A DNA stretch of 28,821 nt from JAPLFM01 sp964650885 (GTDB taxonomy: Bacteria > Bacteroidota > Ignavibacteria > Kapaibacteriales > UBA2268). Where the stretch lies: NCBI GenBank assembly GCA_964650885.1, contig CAZYXG010000034.1, positions 1 to 28,821 of the forward strand, in the 5' to 3' direction. Below the pieces are notes generated by a model. It was not told the DNA's origin, ran no database searches, and saw nothing but the letters and a program-made list of their open reading frames with translations. Below, piece by piece: positions 1 through 5,887 of the stretch (within the stretch, counting starts at the first letter, position 1; the number at the start of each line of letters is the position of its first letter). The translations under genes and the position numbers were made by a program.

Positions 1-11
1 TTTAAAAAACT

Positions 12-1271
12 ATGAAAATTCTTCATAACATATCGCAATTAGTAGTTTCTCAATCCAATCCAAAGGAAGCTTTACGTGGAGCAAACCTTGGTAATTTAGA
101 AGTTATTACTAATGCAACAATGCTTTTCGATAAAACAGTAGTATTCATAGGCACTGACGATGAAGTGAGAAAATATATTCTTGATAACGATATATTGGTA
201 ACTGATACTATAAATGCAAATGACAAGTGTGTCATTCCAGGGTTTGTTGACTCACATACCCATATTGTTTTTGGTGGCGATAGAGCAAACGAATTTGGAC
301 AACGATTGAAAGGTGCTACATATCAAGAAATTGCTGTAGCTGGTGGTGGGATTGCACATACTGTAAAGAAAACCAGACTTGCCACTTTCGATGAACTTTA
401 TCAGAATGCTTCAAAACTACTTGAAAATGCTATTCGATATGGAACCACGACAATTGAAATCAAATCAGGTTACGGTCTCAACTTTGAAGCTGAGATTAAA
501 CAACTTGAAGTAATTAAAGAACTTCAAAAAAACTATCCTCTTGAAATTGTTTCTACTTTTATGGGAGCCCACGATTTCCCTGCTGAATTCAAATCAAATC
601 CTGATAAATATGTAGATTTAATCTGCAATGAAATGCTACCTTATGTGGCTGAAAATAAGTTAGCAGAATATTGTGATGCATTTATTGATGAAGGTTACTT
701 CACAATTGCACAAACTGAAAAGATATTCGAAACTGCTTTGCAATATGGCTTTAAACTAAAACTTCATGCCGACGAACTAGTAAATAAAGCTGCTACTGAA
801 TTTGCTTGTAGAATTGGGACAATATCTGTGGATCATTTGCTTATGATTAGCGAGCATGGGATTGATTCTCTTTCAAGTTCTGCTACTATTGGAACATTGC
901 TTCCTGCCACTGCCTATTTCATTCGTATGCCTTATGCACCTGCAAGGCAATTAATCGAATCTAATTGTGCTATTGCAATAGCTTCAGATTGCAACCCAGG
1001 TAGTTCTTTCACAGAGAGTATGCAGACAGTACTTTCTCTTTCTGCTATGAATATGAGAATGACTGCTGAGGAATGTTTAAATGCAGCTACAATGAATGCA
1101 GCTTTCGCTTTGGATAGGCAAAACAAGTCTGGTTCGATTACGGTGGGTAAACGAGCTGATTTCCTTATTTTGGATAGTAGTAATTATCTCGATTTGTTTT
1201 ATCATTTCGGTATTAACCACGTGGCTCAAACTTGGATTGCTGGAAATATGTATTCTTCTTATGATGCATAA
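12..1271 (+). CDS. hutI: Imidazolonepropionase (histidine degradation)
   Basis: Cytosolic amidohydrolase that hydrolyses 4-imidazolone-5-propionate to N-formimino-L-glutamate, the third step of histidine breakdown. The 419-aa length is normal for the family. The metal-binding HxH sits at H82/H84 in VDSHTHIVFGGDR. Further expected metal and catalytic positions are H187 (GAHDF), H252 and E255 (LHADEL), H275 (SVDHLL) and D326 (ASDCNPGSS). The ATG at 12 gives a complete N-terminal beta-sandwich segment before the TIM barrel. Upstream DNA is outside the window, so I cannot tell whether hutH or hutU precede it; none follow. Its stop codon directly abuts the stop of a convergent small ORF, and no terminator is visible between them. 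The assignment is firm from the motifs. Confidence 0.95.
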   Translation: MKILHNISQLVVSQSNPKEALRGANLGNLEVITNATMLFDKTVVFIGTDDEVRKYILDNDILVTDTINANDKCVIPGFVDSHTHIVFGGDRANEFGQRLKGATYQEIAVAGGGIAHTVKKTRLATFDELYQNASKLLENAIRYGTTTIEIKSGYGLNFEAEIKQLEVIKELQKNYPLEIVSTFMGAHDFPAEFKSNPDKYVDLICNEMLPYVAENKLAEYCDAFIDEGYFTIAQTEKIFETALQYGFKLKLHADELVNKAATEFACRIGTISVDHLLMISEHGIDSLSSSATIGTLLPATAYFIRMPYAPARQLIESNCAIAIASDCNPGSSFTESMQTVLSLSAMNMRMTAEECLNAATMNAAFALDRQNKSGSITVGKRADFLILDSSNYLDLFYHFGINHVAQTWIAGNMYSSYDA

Positions 1272-1469
1272 TCAATTCCTTATATTAGTTTCTTTCATCA
1301 CTGTTATTTCTCCTTTTTTAAAAAGTACTTCCGATTTATTGACTTGTTCTTGGCTATAGTACAAATCCTGTACGGATTGTCTAATAGCTCTATTCAGTCT
1401 GCCCGTGACTGTTTTGAAAATCATTGCGATTAAAAAAGAAAGAAGAATTGAAATGATTACATATTTCAT
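1272..1469 (-). CDS. Small single-pass membrane protein, unknown function
   Basis: A 65-aa ORF with an N-terminal hydrophobic stretch (about residues 3-20, VIISILLSFLIAMIF) followed by a polar, basic segment and a GEITV motif near the end. The layout recalls short membrane proteins of Bacteroidota/Chlorobi with a GE[IV]TV tail (DUF4834-like), but I cannot assign a family from sequence alone. Its stop codon (TGA at 1274-1272) abuts the hutI stop. Its start lies about 28 nt downstream of a strong same-strand terminator (1497-1530), so it needs read-through or its own promoter in that short gap. A GTGGGG stretch lies shortly upstream of the ATG and might serve as a weak ribosome-binding site. 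It may be a genuine small gene or a spurious ORF. Confidence 0.5.
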   Translation of the reverse strand: MKYVIISILLSFLIAMIFKTVTGRLNRAIRQSVQDLYYSQEQVNKSEVLFKKGEITVMKETNIRN

Positions 1470-1496
1470 TTGTTGTACCCCACGAATTGAAATAAT

Positions 1497-1530
1497 AAAA
1501 AAAAATCTGGACTGCTATTGCTGCCCAGAT
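1497..1530 (-). terminator. Intrinsic terminator after the 1567-1998 gene
   Basis: On the minus strand a hairpin starts ATCTGGGC and ends GTCCAGAT. It has 8 pairs including one G-T, one A-A mismatch, 2 more pairs and an AATA loop. A run of nine T residues (A-run at 1497-1505 on the plus strand) follows at once. It lies 37 nt past the stop codon of the minus-strand gene at 1567-1998. Confidence 0.85.
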
Positions 1531-1566
1531 GCTTTAAATTTTGCGAACTTATTTAGTTTTTTAGAA

Positions 1567-1998
1567 CTAAGTTAGTTTCTTAATTTTTTTGACATACAAA
1601 GCAGATAATCCTATTGTCATGCCCCAGATACACAAGATTGCGATTTCCGAGAAGCCGAAGTTGGACTTTTGCATTTCACGATGCTCGTCCAAGCTTGACG
1701 CACTGCGAACAACTTTAGAGTCTTGGTCTAAGTTTGCAGTGTTGATATTTGCTTTGTTCTTTTCGTTTGTGTTTGTAATTGGCTGTGTTTCACTCTCTGT
1801 ATTAGTGAAGTTGTCTAGCTTATATTCTTCAGCAACGTTTTCAAGAACAACAACATCTTTTGTGCTGCTGTTTACTTTAGCAGACTCCGCTGCTTGTAGA
1901 TTAAATCCACTGAAAACCATTAGAGAGAACACAAGCAAAAGCAATGTGTTTTTCATTTTGGTAATCCCGTTTGTTATATGTACTTTTTCTGTTTTCAT
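1567..1998 (-). CDS. Secreted/membrane-anchored protein, unknown function
   Basis: A 143-aa ORF that I do not recognise. It is built as a short type-I membrane protein. A signal peptide (hydrophobic NTLLLLVFSLMVFSGF, likely cleaved after QAA or QAAESA) leads into a polar Thr/Asn/Ser/Glu-rich mid-section of about 80 residues with no cysteine. A C-terminal transmembrane helix (SEIAILCIWGMTIGLSALYV) and a basic tail (KKIKKL) close it. The start may be the ATG at 1998 or the in-frame ATG at 1956 (MKNTLLLL), which would give a more typical signal-peptide n-region and 129 aa. Neither has a clear Shine-Dalgarno. A strong terminator follows. The signal/linker/helix/basic-tail layout resembles sorting-signal substrates, but I see no known sorting motif. 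Confidence 0.7.
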   Translation of the reverse strand: MKTEKVHITNGITKMKNTLLLLVFSLMVFSGFNLQAAESAKVNSSTKDVVVLENVAEEYKLDNFTNTESETQPITNTNEKNKANINTANLDQDSKVVRSASSLDEHREMQKSNFGFSEIAILCIWGMTIGLSALYVKKIKKLT

Positions 1999-2230
1999 TT
2001 TTGTTTTTTATGCAACTTAGGCTATTTTTAGCCAATTTGCATCCGTGTAAATACTTAATTTAATTTAGACAAAACTTATGCCACTTTGTGCGTTCTTATA
2101 AGTTAGTAACGTATGAAATTAAATTATGTTACAAAACTACAACAAATAGTTGATTTAAAAGGCACATTATTACTGACTTTCGGGGTGTAATTGTATTAAA
2201 ATGAAAAATAATTTTGCAAACTGTAAATAA

Positions 2231-2250
2231 GTGTGTAATATATTACACAC
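2231..2250. promoter_or_regulatory. Perfect 20-bp palindrome, candidate operator
   Basis: GTGTGTAATATATTACACAC reads identically on both strands, with no mismatch and no spacer. Continuous palindromes of this length are typical binding sites for dimeric transcription factors. It lies about 230 bp upstream of the minus-strand secreted-protein start and about 160 bp upstream of smpB. I cannot name the regulator. A hairpin role is less likely because there is no loop. Confidence 0.5.
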
Positions 2251-2363
2251 AAAATAAAATTAACTGTCAATTTAAATTTACACTTTATGGTACTAATTTA
2301 AGATGTTGTTTGTTTTCTGTAAATATTGAATGAAGCAAATCACTCCACTCGCAAAAAATTGCT

Positions 2364-2371
2364 TATTTTTG
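2364..2371 (+). promoter_or_regulatory. Possible smpB promoter -7 box (TAnnTTTG type)
   Basis: TATTTTTG fits the Bacteroidetes -7 consensus TAnnTTTG and would place the transcript start about 30 nt before the smpB ATG. No clear -33 TTG lies at the expected distance. The region is AT-rich, so a chance match is possible. Confidence 0.3.
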
Positions 2372-2407
2372 TAAGCGTTTCGTTTTATATTTTCAATTCT
2401 ATCTATA

Positions 2408-2902
2408 ATGTTAAGAAAACAAGACCTTCCCGAAAGGAAGTATAAATTAATTACATCCAACAAAAAAGCTACTTTCGATTTTGAAGTTATCAAAAGACTC
2501 GAAGTTGGGATTCAGTTAGTTGGCACAGAAGTCAAATCTTTGCGAAAAGGCAAATGCAATTTGCAAGACGCTTATGTCGGATTCAAACGAAAAGACAATG
2601 ACGATATGTATGCATTCAACATATCAATTGCTGAATTCGAATTTGGTAATAGATTAAACCACGAAACTAAACGACCTCGCAAACTATTACTTCATCGAAG
2701 CGAAGCAGTCAAATGGCGAACCGATGTGGTAGAAAAGGGATATACAATAATTCCAACACAAATCTACTTTTCTGGACATTTGGTGAAACTTGAAATAGCA
2801 TTAGTGAAACCAAAGAAAAATTACGATAAACGCCAAGTTACCAAAGAAAGAGAAACCAAAAGAGAAATCAATAGAAGTATCAAAGGTTCTTTTAGAGATT
2901 AA
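2408..2902 (+). CDS. smpB: SsrA-binding protein (trans-translation)
   Basis: Small beta-barrel protein that binds tmRNA and delivers it to stalled ribosomes for trans-translation. The 164-aa length is typical or slightly long. Family hallmarks are NKKATFDFEV, GIQLVGTEVKSLRKGK with the conserved GTEVKS, NLQDAY, and the basic C-terminal tail KRQVTKERETKREINRSIKG, which enters the mRNA path of the ribosome. The ATG at 2408 gives an N-terminal extension of about 15 residues before the conserved core. It stands as its own plus-strand unit. No ssrA (tmRNA) gene was found in the 360 bases downstream, although the two genes are often linked in other genomes. Confidence 0.96.
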   Translation: MLRKQDLPERKYKLITSNKKATFDFEVIKRLEVGIQLVGTEVKSLRKGKCNLQDAYVGFKRKDNDDMYAFNISIAEFEFGNRLNHETKRPRKLLLHRSEAVKWRTDVVEKGYTIIPTQIYFSGHLVKLEIALVKPKKNYDKRQVTKERETKREINRSIKGSFRD

Positions 2903-2945
2903 GCATAGGTAAGATTTTTAATTTGTAATTCTTATGCTTTGTTAT

Positions 2946-2966
2946 TGCTTATCATAAGCAGCTTTT
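2946..2966 (+). terminator. Weak candidate terminator after smpB
   Basis: TGCTTA-TCA-TAAGCA forms a 6-bp stem with a 3-nt loop, followed by GCTTTTAACTTTT. It lies 44 nt past the smpB stop. A second, longer-range pairing AAGCATA (2901-2907) with TATGCTT (2933-2939) precedes it. The stem is weak and the T-run is broken, so this is tentative. Confidence 0.35.
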
Positions 2967-3202
2967 AACTTTTCAATCTTAAGACACCTATCTAAAAGCA
3001 CTACTCCGAAACAGCGTTGATGTGTATGATTTCGGCAGAATAATGAATGAGAGAAGTAGGCAAAAGTATTTCATCTTGAAGCAAGACTGTGACTAAAAGT
3101 ACCAAAATATTGTCAATTCAAGTAAAAAGTGTTTATGTATTTGTTAGTAAGTATAATACATATATAATCCCAAGAGGGATAAATAAAAAAAAGGATGTAC
3201 AA

Positions 3203-3244
3203 TCTACCAATATTGAATCCCCTTAGTGATTCAATATTGGTAGA
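3203..3244. repeat. 17-bp perfect inverted repeat, 8-nt loop
   Basis: Arms TCTACCAATATTGAATC (3203-3219) and its exact complement (3228-3244) flank the loop CCCTTAGT. It sits between the convergent ends of smpB and rimO, 18 nt from the rimO stop. On the minus strand a T8 run begins about 11 nt beyond the stem, which is too far for a textbook intrinsic terminator. On the plus strand the stem is followed by AAAAAGC. It may be a 3' mRNA-stabilising hairpin, an atypical terminator, or a dispersed palindromic repeat. The remainder of the 2903-3262 gap holds no gene that I can support. Confidence 0.8.
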
Positions 3245-3262
3245 AAAAGCAACCAAAACACC

Positions 3263-4588
3263 TTACACCAAAACTGCTTTCAATTCATATTCAGCGGCTT
3301 CTGTTATTCGTACATTTACGAATGTACTTATTGATAGAGTTCCATCGTTGGGAATCATCACCACATTGTCCACGTCTGGAGCATCGTGTTCTGTGCGGGC
3401 AAGGTAGAAGTCTTTGTTTTCAAAGTCAATTAAAACTCTGTATTCTTTGCCAACTTTTGCTTGGTTTTTACGAAGTGATATTTCTTGTTGTGCAAGCATT
3501 ACTCTGCCTCGGCGAGCTTGTTTCACATCTTCTGAAATTGGGTCGCCAAGTGGGAATGCTCCAGTACCTTCTTCCAATGAATAAGTGAAAACACCAACTC
3601 TGTCAAGTTCCATTTTTTGAATGAAGTCAACCAATTCATCTACGTCAGCTTCCGTTTCGTTTGGATATCCAACAATAAATGTAGAGCGAATTGCTACATT
3701 TGGCACTTTCTCACGAATGGTACGAACTATAGTTTCTATTTCTTCTCTGTCCACTCCACGACGCATAGATTTAAGCACTTTGCTTGAAGCGTGTTGCAAT
3801 GGAATATCTACATAGTTACAGAAATTAGGAGTGTTAGCCATTAAGTCCAATACTTCAAAAGGGAATTTGCGAGGATACGCATACATCATTCGTATCCATT
3901 CAATTCCTTCCACTTTGCTAAGCTCTTCGATTAATGAAGCTATGATACGTTCGCCGTAAAGGTCTCTACCATAATAAGTCGAATCTTGGGCAATAAGCAC
4001 TAATTCTTTGGTTCCAGCTGCAGCCAAACGTTTAGCTTCTGCTATTAATGTTTCTTTATCTTCGGAAATGTGCTTGCCACGCATTAATGGTATAGCACAG
4101 AATGTACATTTTTGGTTGCAACCTTCACTAATTTTCAAATAAGCATAGTGTGGGGGAGTAAATTGCACTCTTTCGCCGTGTAGTTCATATTTCTGATCGC
4201 CAAGTAAAATTTTCATTATCCTATCGTCTGCATTTACTCCAAGGAAATAGTCAACGTTTTTGATTTGTTGGCGAAGTTCTGTGTTGTATCTTTCGGCAAG
4301 ACAACCAGTAACAATAAGTTTTTTAAGTTTTTTCTTTCTGCGAAGCTCAGCCGCTTGCAAAATTGTATTAACGTTTTCTTCTTTAGCTGCCTTTATAAAG
4401 CCACAAGTATTTATGATAAGTGCATCAGCATCATCAACATTTTCGATTATGTTGATACCATTGGCACGAAGCTTTCCAGAGAAACGTTCTGAATCCACTA
4501 GGTTTTTGGCACAGCCAAGAGTGATAACTGATACATTCTTTATATCGTTTGCTTTACTAAGGGTTTTGCTTTTAAGGAGAGTTGACAT
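3263..4588 (-). CDS. rimO: Ribosomal protein S12 methylthiotransferase
   Basis: Radical-SAM methylthiotransferase that adds a methylthio group to the beta-carbon of a conserved Asp in ribosomal protein S12. At 441 aa it is full length. The N-terminal MTTase domain carries the auxiliary 4Fe-4S ligands C26 (LGCAKNLVDSE), C62 (NTCGFI) and C96 (TGCLAE). The radical-SAM CxxxCxxC is C157/C161/C164 in SEGCNQKCTFCAIPLMRG. A TRAM domain fills roughly the last 65 residues. The LGCAKNLVDSE motif and GKHISE separate RimO from the tRNA-modifying MiaB and MtaB relatives. The gene is divergent from rpsL, which encodes the substrate, with 356 bp between them. TAATTTTG boxes (complement at 4623-4630 and 4609-4616) may drive it. 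Confidence 0.95.
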   Translation of the reverse strand: MSTLLKSKTLSKANDIKNVSVITLGCAKNLVDSERFSGKLRANGINIIENVDDADALIINTCGFIKAAKEENVNTILQAAELRRKKKLKKLIVTGCLAERYNTELRQQIKNVDYFLGVNADDRIMKILLGDQKYELHGERVQFTPPHYAYLKISEGCNQKCTFCAIPLMRGKHISEDKETLIAEAKRLAAAGTKELVLIAQDSTYYGRDLYGERIIASLIEELSKVEGIEWIRMMYAYPRKFPFEVLDLMANTPNFCNYVDIPLQHASSKVLKSMRRGVDREEIETIVRTIREKVPNVAIRSTFIVGYPNETEADVDELVDFIQKMELDRVGVFTYSLEEGTGAFPLGDPISEDVKQARRGRVMLAQQEISLRKNQAKVGKEYRVLIDFENKDFYLARTEHDAPDVDNVVMIPNDGTLSISTFVNVRITEAAEYELKAVLV

Positions 4589-4944
4589 TGTAAGTATTCA
4601 AATTGATTCAAAATTAATAATACAAAATTAAGCTAAAATTCTGAATGATAGATGTAATAAGATTGTTTAATCGCTTTTTGAATAAAACAAAACGTAAAAC
4701 TGTCCAGAAATCAAGAAAGATAAAAAATAATTTTCAGAGGAAAGAAGCCAATAAATGACTAAAAAGAACAACATTAATATATATATGAGTTGCTAATGAA
4801 ATTGAAAATAGAATAAAAGCTTGAAAAATGAGGGAAATTATAAGATATTTTGCAAAAAAGTAAAAATAAATTTTTTTTTTAAAAGAAAATGCCTTAAGTT
4901 TGTAAACTCTATTCGATACGGCACAATAAATATTTGGAAATGAA
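4589..4944. other. 356-bp rimO/rpsL divergent promoter region
   Basis: No gene seen. Very AT-rich, with a T10 run at 4871-4880. On the minus strand two TAATTTTG matches to TAnnTTTG (plus coordinates 4623-4630 and 4609-4616) lie 20-40 nt before the rimO ATG. On the plus strand TAAGTTTG (4895-4902) precedes rpsL. Transcription of the whole ribosomal block most likely begins here. Confidence 0.6.
4895..4902 (+). promoter_or_regulatory. Probable promoter -7 box for the ribosomal block
   Basis: TAAGTTTG matches the Bacteroidetes -7 consensus TAnnTTTG. It predicts a transcript start near 4909 and a leader of about 35 nt to the rpsL ATG at 4945. A -33 TTG at the proper spacing is not clear; the nearest is TTTTGC at about 4848-4853. 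The 2-kb-plus minus-strand neighbour means some promoter must lie in this gap. Confidence 0.45.
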
Positions 4945-5346
4945 ATGCCTACTATAAGTCAGTTAATTAGAAAAGGCAGAAAAAAGCTAATAAATAAAAG
5001 CAAGTCTGCAGCGTTGAAGTCTTGCCCTCAAAGAAGAGGAACTTGTACAAGAGTATATACAACTACTCCTAAGAAGCCAAATTCTGCATTAAGAAAAGTA
5101 GCTCGTGTACGTTTATCTTCAGGTTTTGAAGTAACAGCGTATATACCAGGTGAAGGTCACAACTTGCAAGAACACTCTATGGTGTTCGTGCGTGGTGGAA
5201 GGGTAAAAGATTTGCCAGGTGTTAGATACCACATCATTAGAGGTGCGGCGGATACACAGGGTGTTAATGGAAGAAAACAAGGCCGTTCTAAATACGGTGC
5301 TAAGAAAAAACAAGTTGACGTTAAAGCAGCTGGTAAAAAGAAATAA
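4945..5346 (+). CDS. rpsL: 30S ribosomal protein S12
   Basis: Decoding-centre protein of the small subunit, first gene of the block. The 133-aa product has the canonical core: PTISQLIRKGR at the N-terminus, TTPKKPNSALRK (K43/K44, the streptomycin-sensitivity lysine region) and GGRVKDLPGVRYH. D89 in KDLPG is the residue that RimO methylthiolates in other bacteria, and rimO lies next door. A basic tail (AKKKQVDVKAAGKKK) extends about 10 residues past the E. coli end. The ATG at 4945 is preceded by TTTGGAAATGAA, giving a short GGAA ribosome-binding site. It is followed by rpsG after 25 nt. Confidence 0.98.
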   Translation: MPTISQLIRKGRKKLINKSKSAALKSCPQRRGTCTRVYTTTPKKPNSALRKVARVRLSSGFEVTAYIPGEGHNLQEHSMVFVRGGRVKDLPGVRYHIIRGAADTQGVNGRKQGRSKYGAKKKQVDVKAAGKKK

Positions 5347-5371
5347 TTAACCAGCTATTAGGAAATAAGAA

Positions 5372-5839
5372 ATGAGAAAGAAAAGAGCAGAGAAAAGAAT
5401 CACTATTCCAGACCCGAAATTCGGTGACATGGTTGTGGCGAGATTCATTAACAACATTATGATTCAAGGAAAGAAAAACTTGGCTCAAAAAATTGTTTAT
5501 GATGCATTTGCAATTATCGAAGAAAAATTAAGTGAAAACCCAGTAGATGTTTTCAAAAAAGCAATGTCAAATGTTGCTCCTGTGTTGGAAGTTCGTTCAC
5601 GTAGAGTAGGTGGTGCAACGTACCAAGTACCAGTGGAAGTTCGTGAGAGCAGAAGAGTTGCATTGGCAATTAGATGGATTAAAACTTACGCATCTTCTCG
5701 CAGAGATAAATCAATGGCTGTAAAGTTGGCTAATGAATTAATGGCTGCTTTTAAAGGCGAAGGTTCTGCTGTGAAAAAACGTGATGACACTCATAGAATG
5801 GCTGAAGCAAATAAAGCTTTTGCTCATTTCAAATGGTAG
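5372..5839 (+). CDS. rpsG: 30S ribosomal protein S7
   Basis: Primary 16S rRNA-binding protein that nucleates assembly of the 30S head. The 155-aa length is normal. Recognisable motifs are MRKKRAEKR, VARFINNIMIQGKKNLAQKIVYDAF and the conserved VGGATYQVPVEVRESRR, then RWIKTYASSRRDKSM. The C-terminal MAEANKAFAHFKW ending is typical. AGGAAA lies just upstream of the ATG. In E. coli S7 is the translational autoregulator of this operon; whether that holds here cannot be read from the sequence. Confidence 0.98.
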   Translation: MRKKRAEKRITIPDPKFGDMVVARFINNIMIQGKKNLAQKIVYDAFAIIEEKLSENPVDVFKKAMSNVAPVLEVRSRRVGGATYQVPVEVRESRRVALAIRWIKTYASSRRDKSMAVKLANELMAAFKGEGSAVKKRDDTHRMAEANKAFAHFKW

Positions 5840-5887
5840 TCTTTAATTAATATTATTTGTTCCTTGAAAATTTAAATTCGGTGTTAT

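Larger units (their letters stand above)
1999..2407. other. 409-bp divergent intergenic region
   Basis: No convincing gene. It separates the minus-strand secreted-protein gene from smpB. It holds a GGCTA-TTTT-TAGCC hairpin at 2020-2033, in the 5' leader of the minus-strand gene. A spaced inverted repeat AACTTAT...ATAAGTT lies at 2073-2104. A perfect 20-bp palindrome lies at 2231-2250 and a TAnnTTTG-type box at 2364-2371. The DNA is AT-rich throughout. Confidence 0.7.

Noticed and set aside
1589..2020. 143-aa plus-strand ORF antisense to the secreted-protein gene
   Set aside because: The minus-strand reading has a signal peptide, a C-terminal helix with basic tail and a matching terminator. 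The plus-strand translation is Ser/Phe/Val-rich with no recognisable organisation.
2903..3262. Possible tmRNA (ssrA) gene beside smpB
   Set aside because: No tRNA-like ends, no CCA terminus and no tag-coding reading frame could be recognised.
3195..3407. 70-aa plus-strand ORF reading through the 17-bp hairpin
   Set aside because: It runs from the palindrome into antisense rimO; no coding features.
4260..4631. 123-aa plus-strand ORF over the rimO 5' end
   Set aside because: Antisense to the conserved MTTase domain of rimO; no homology features.
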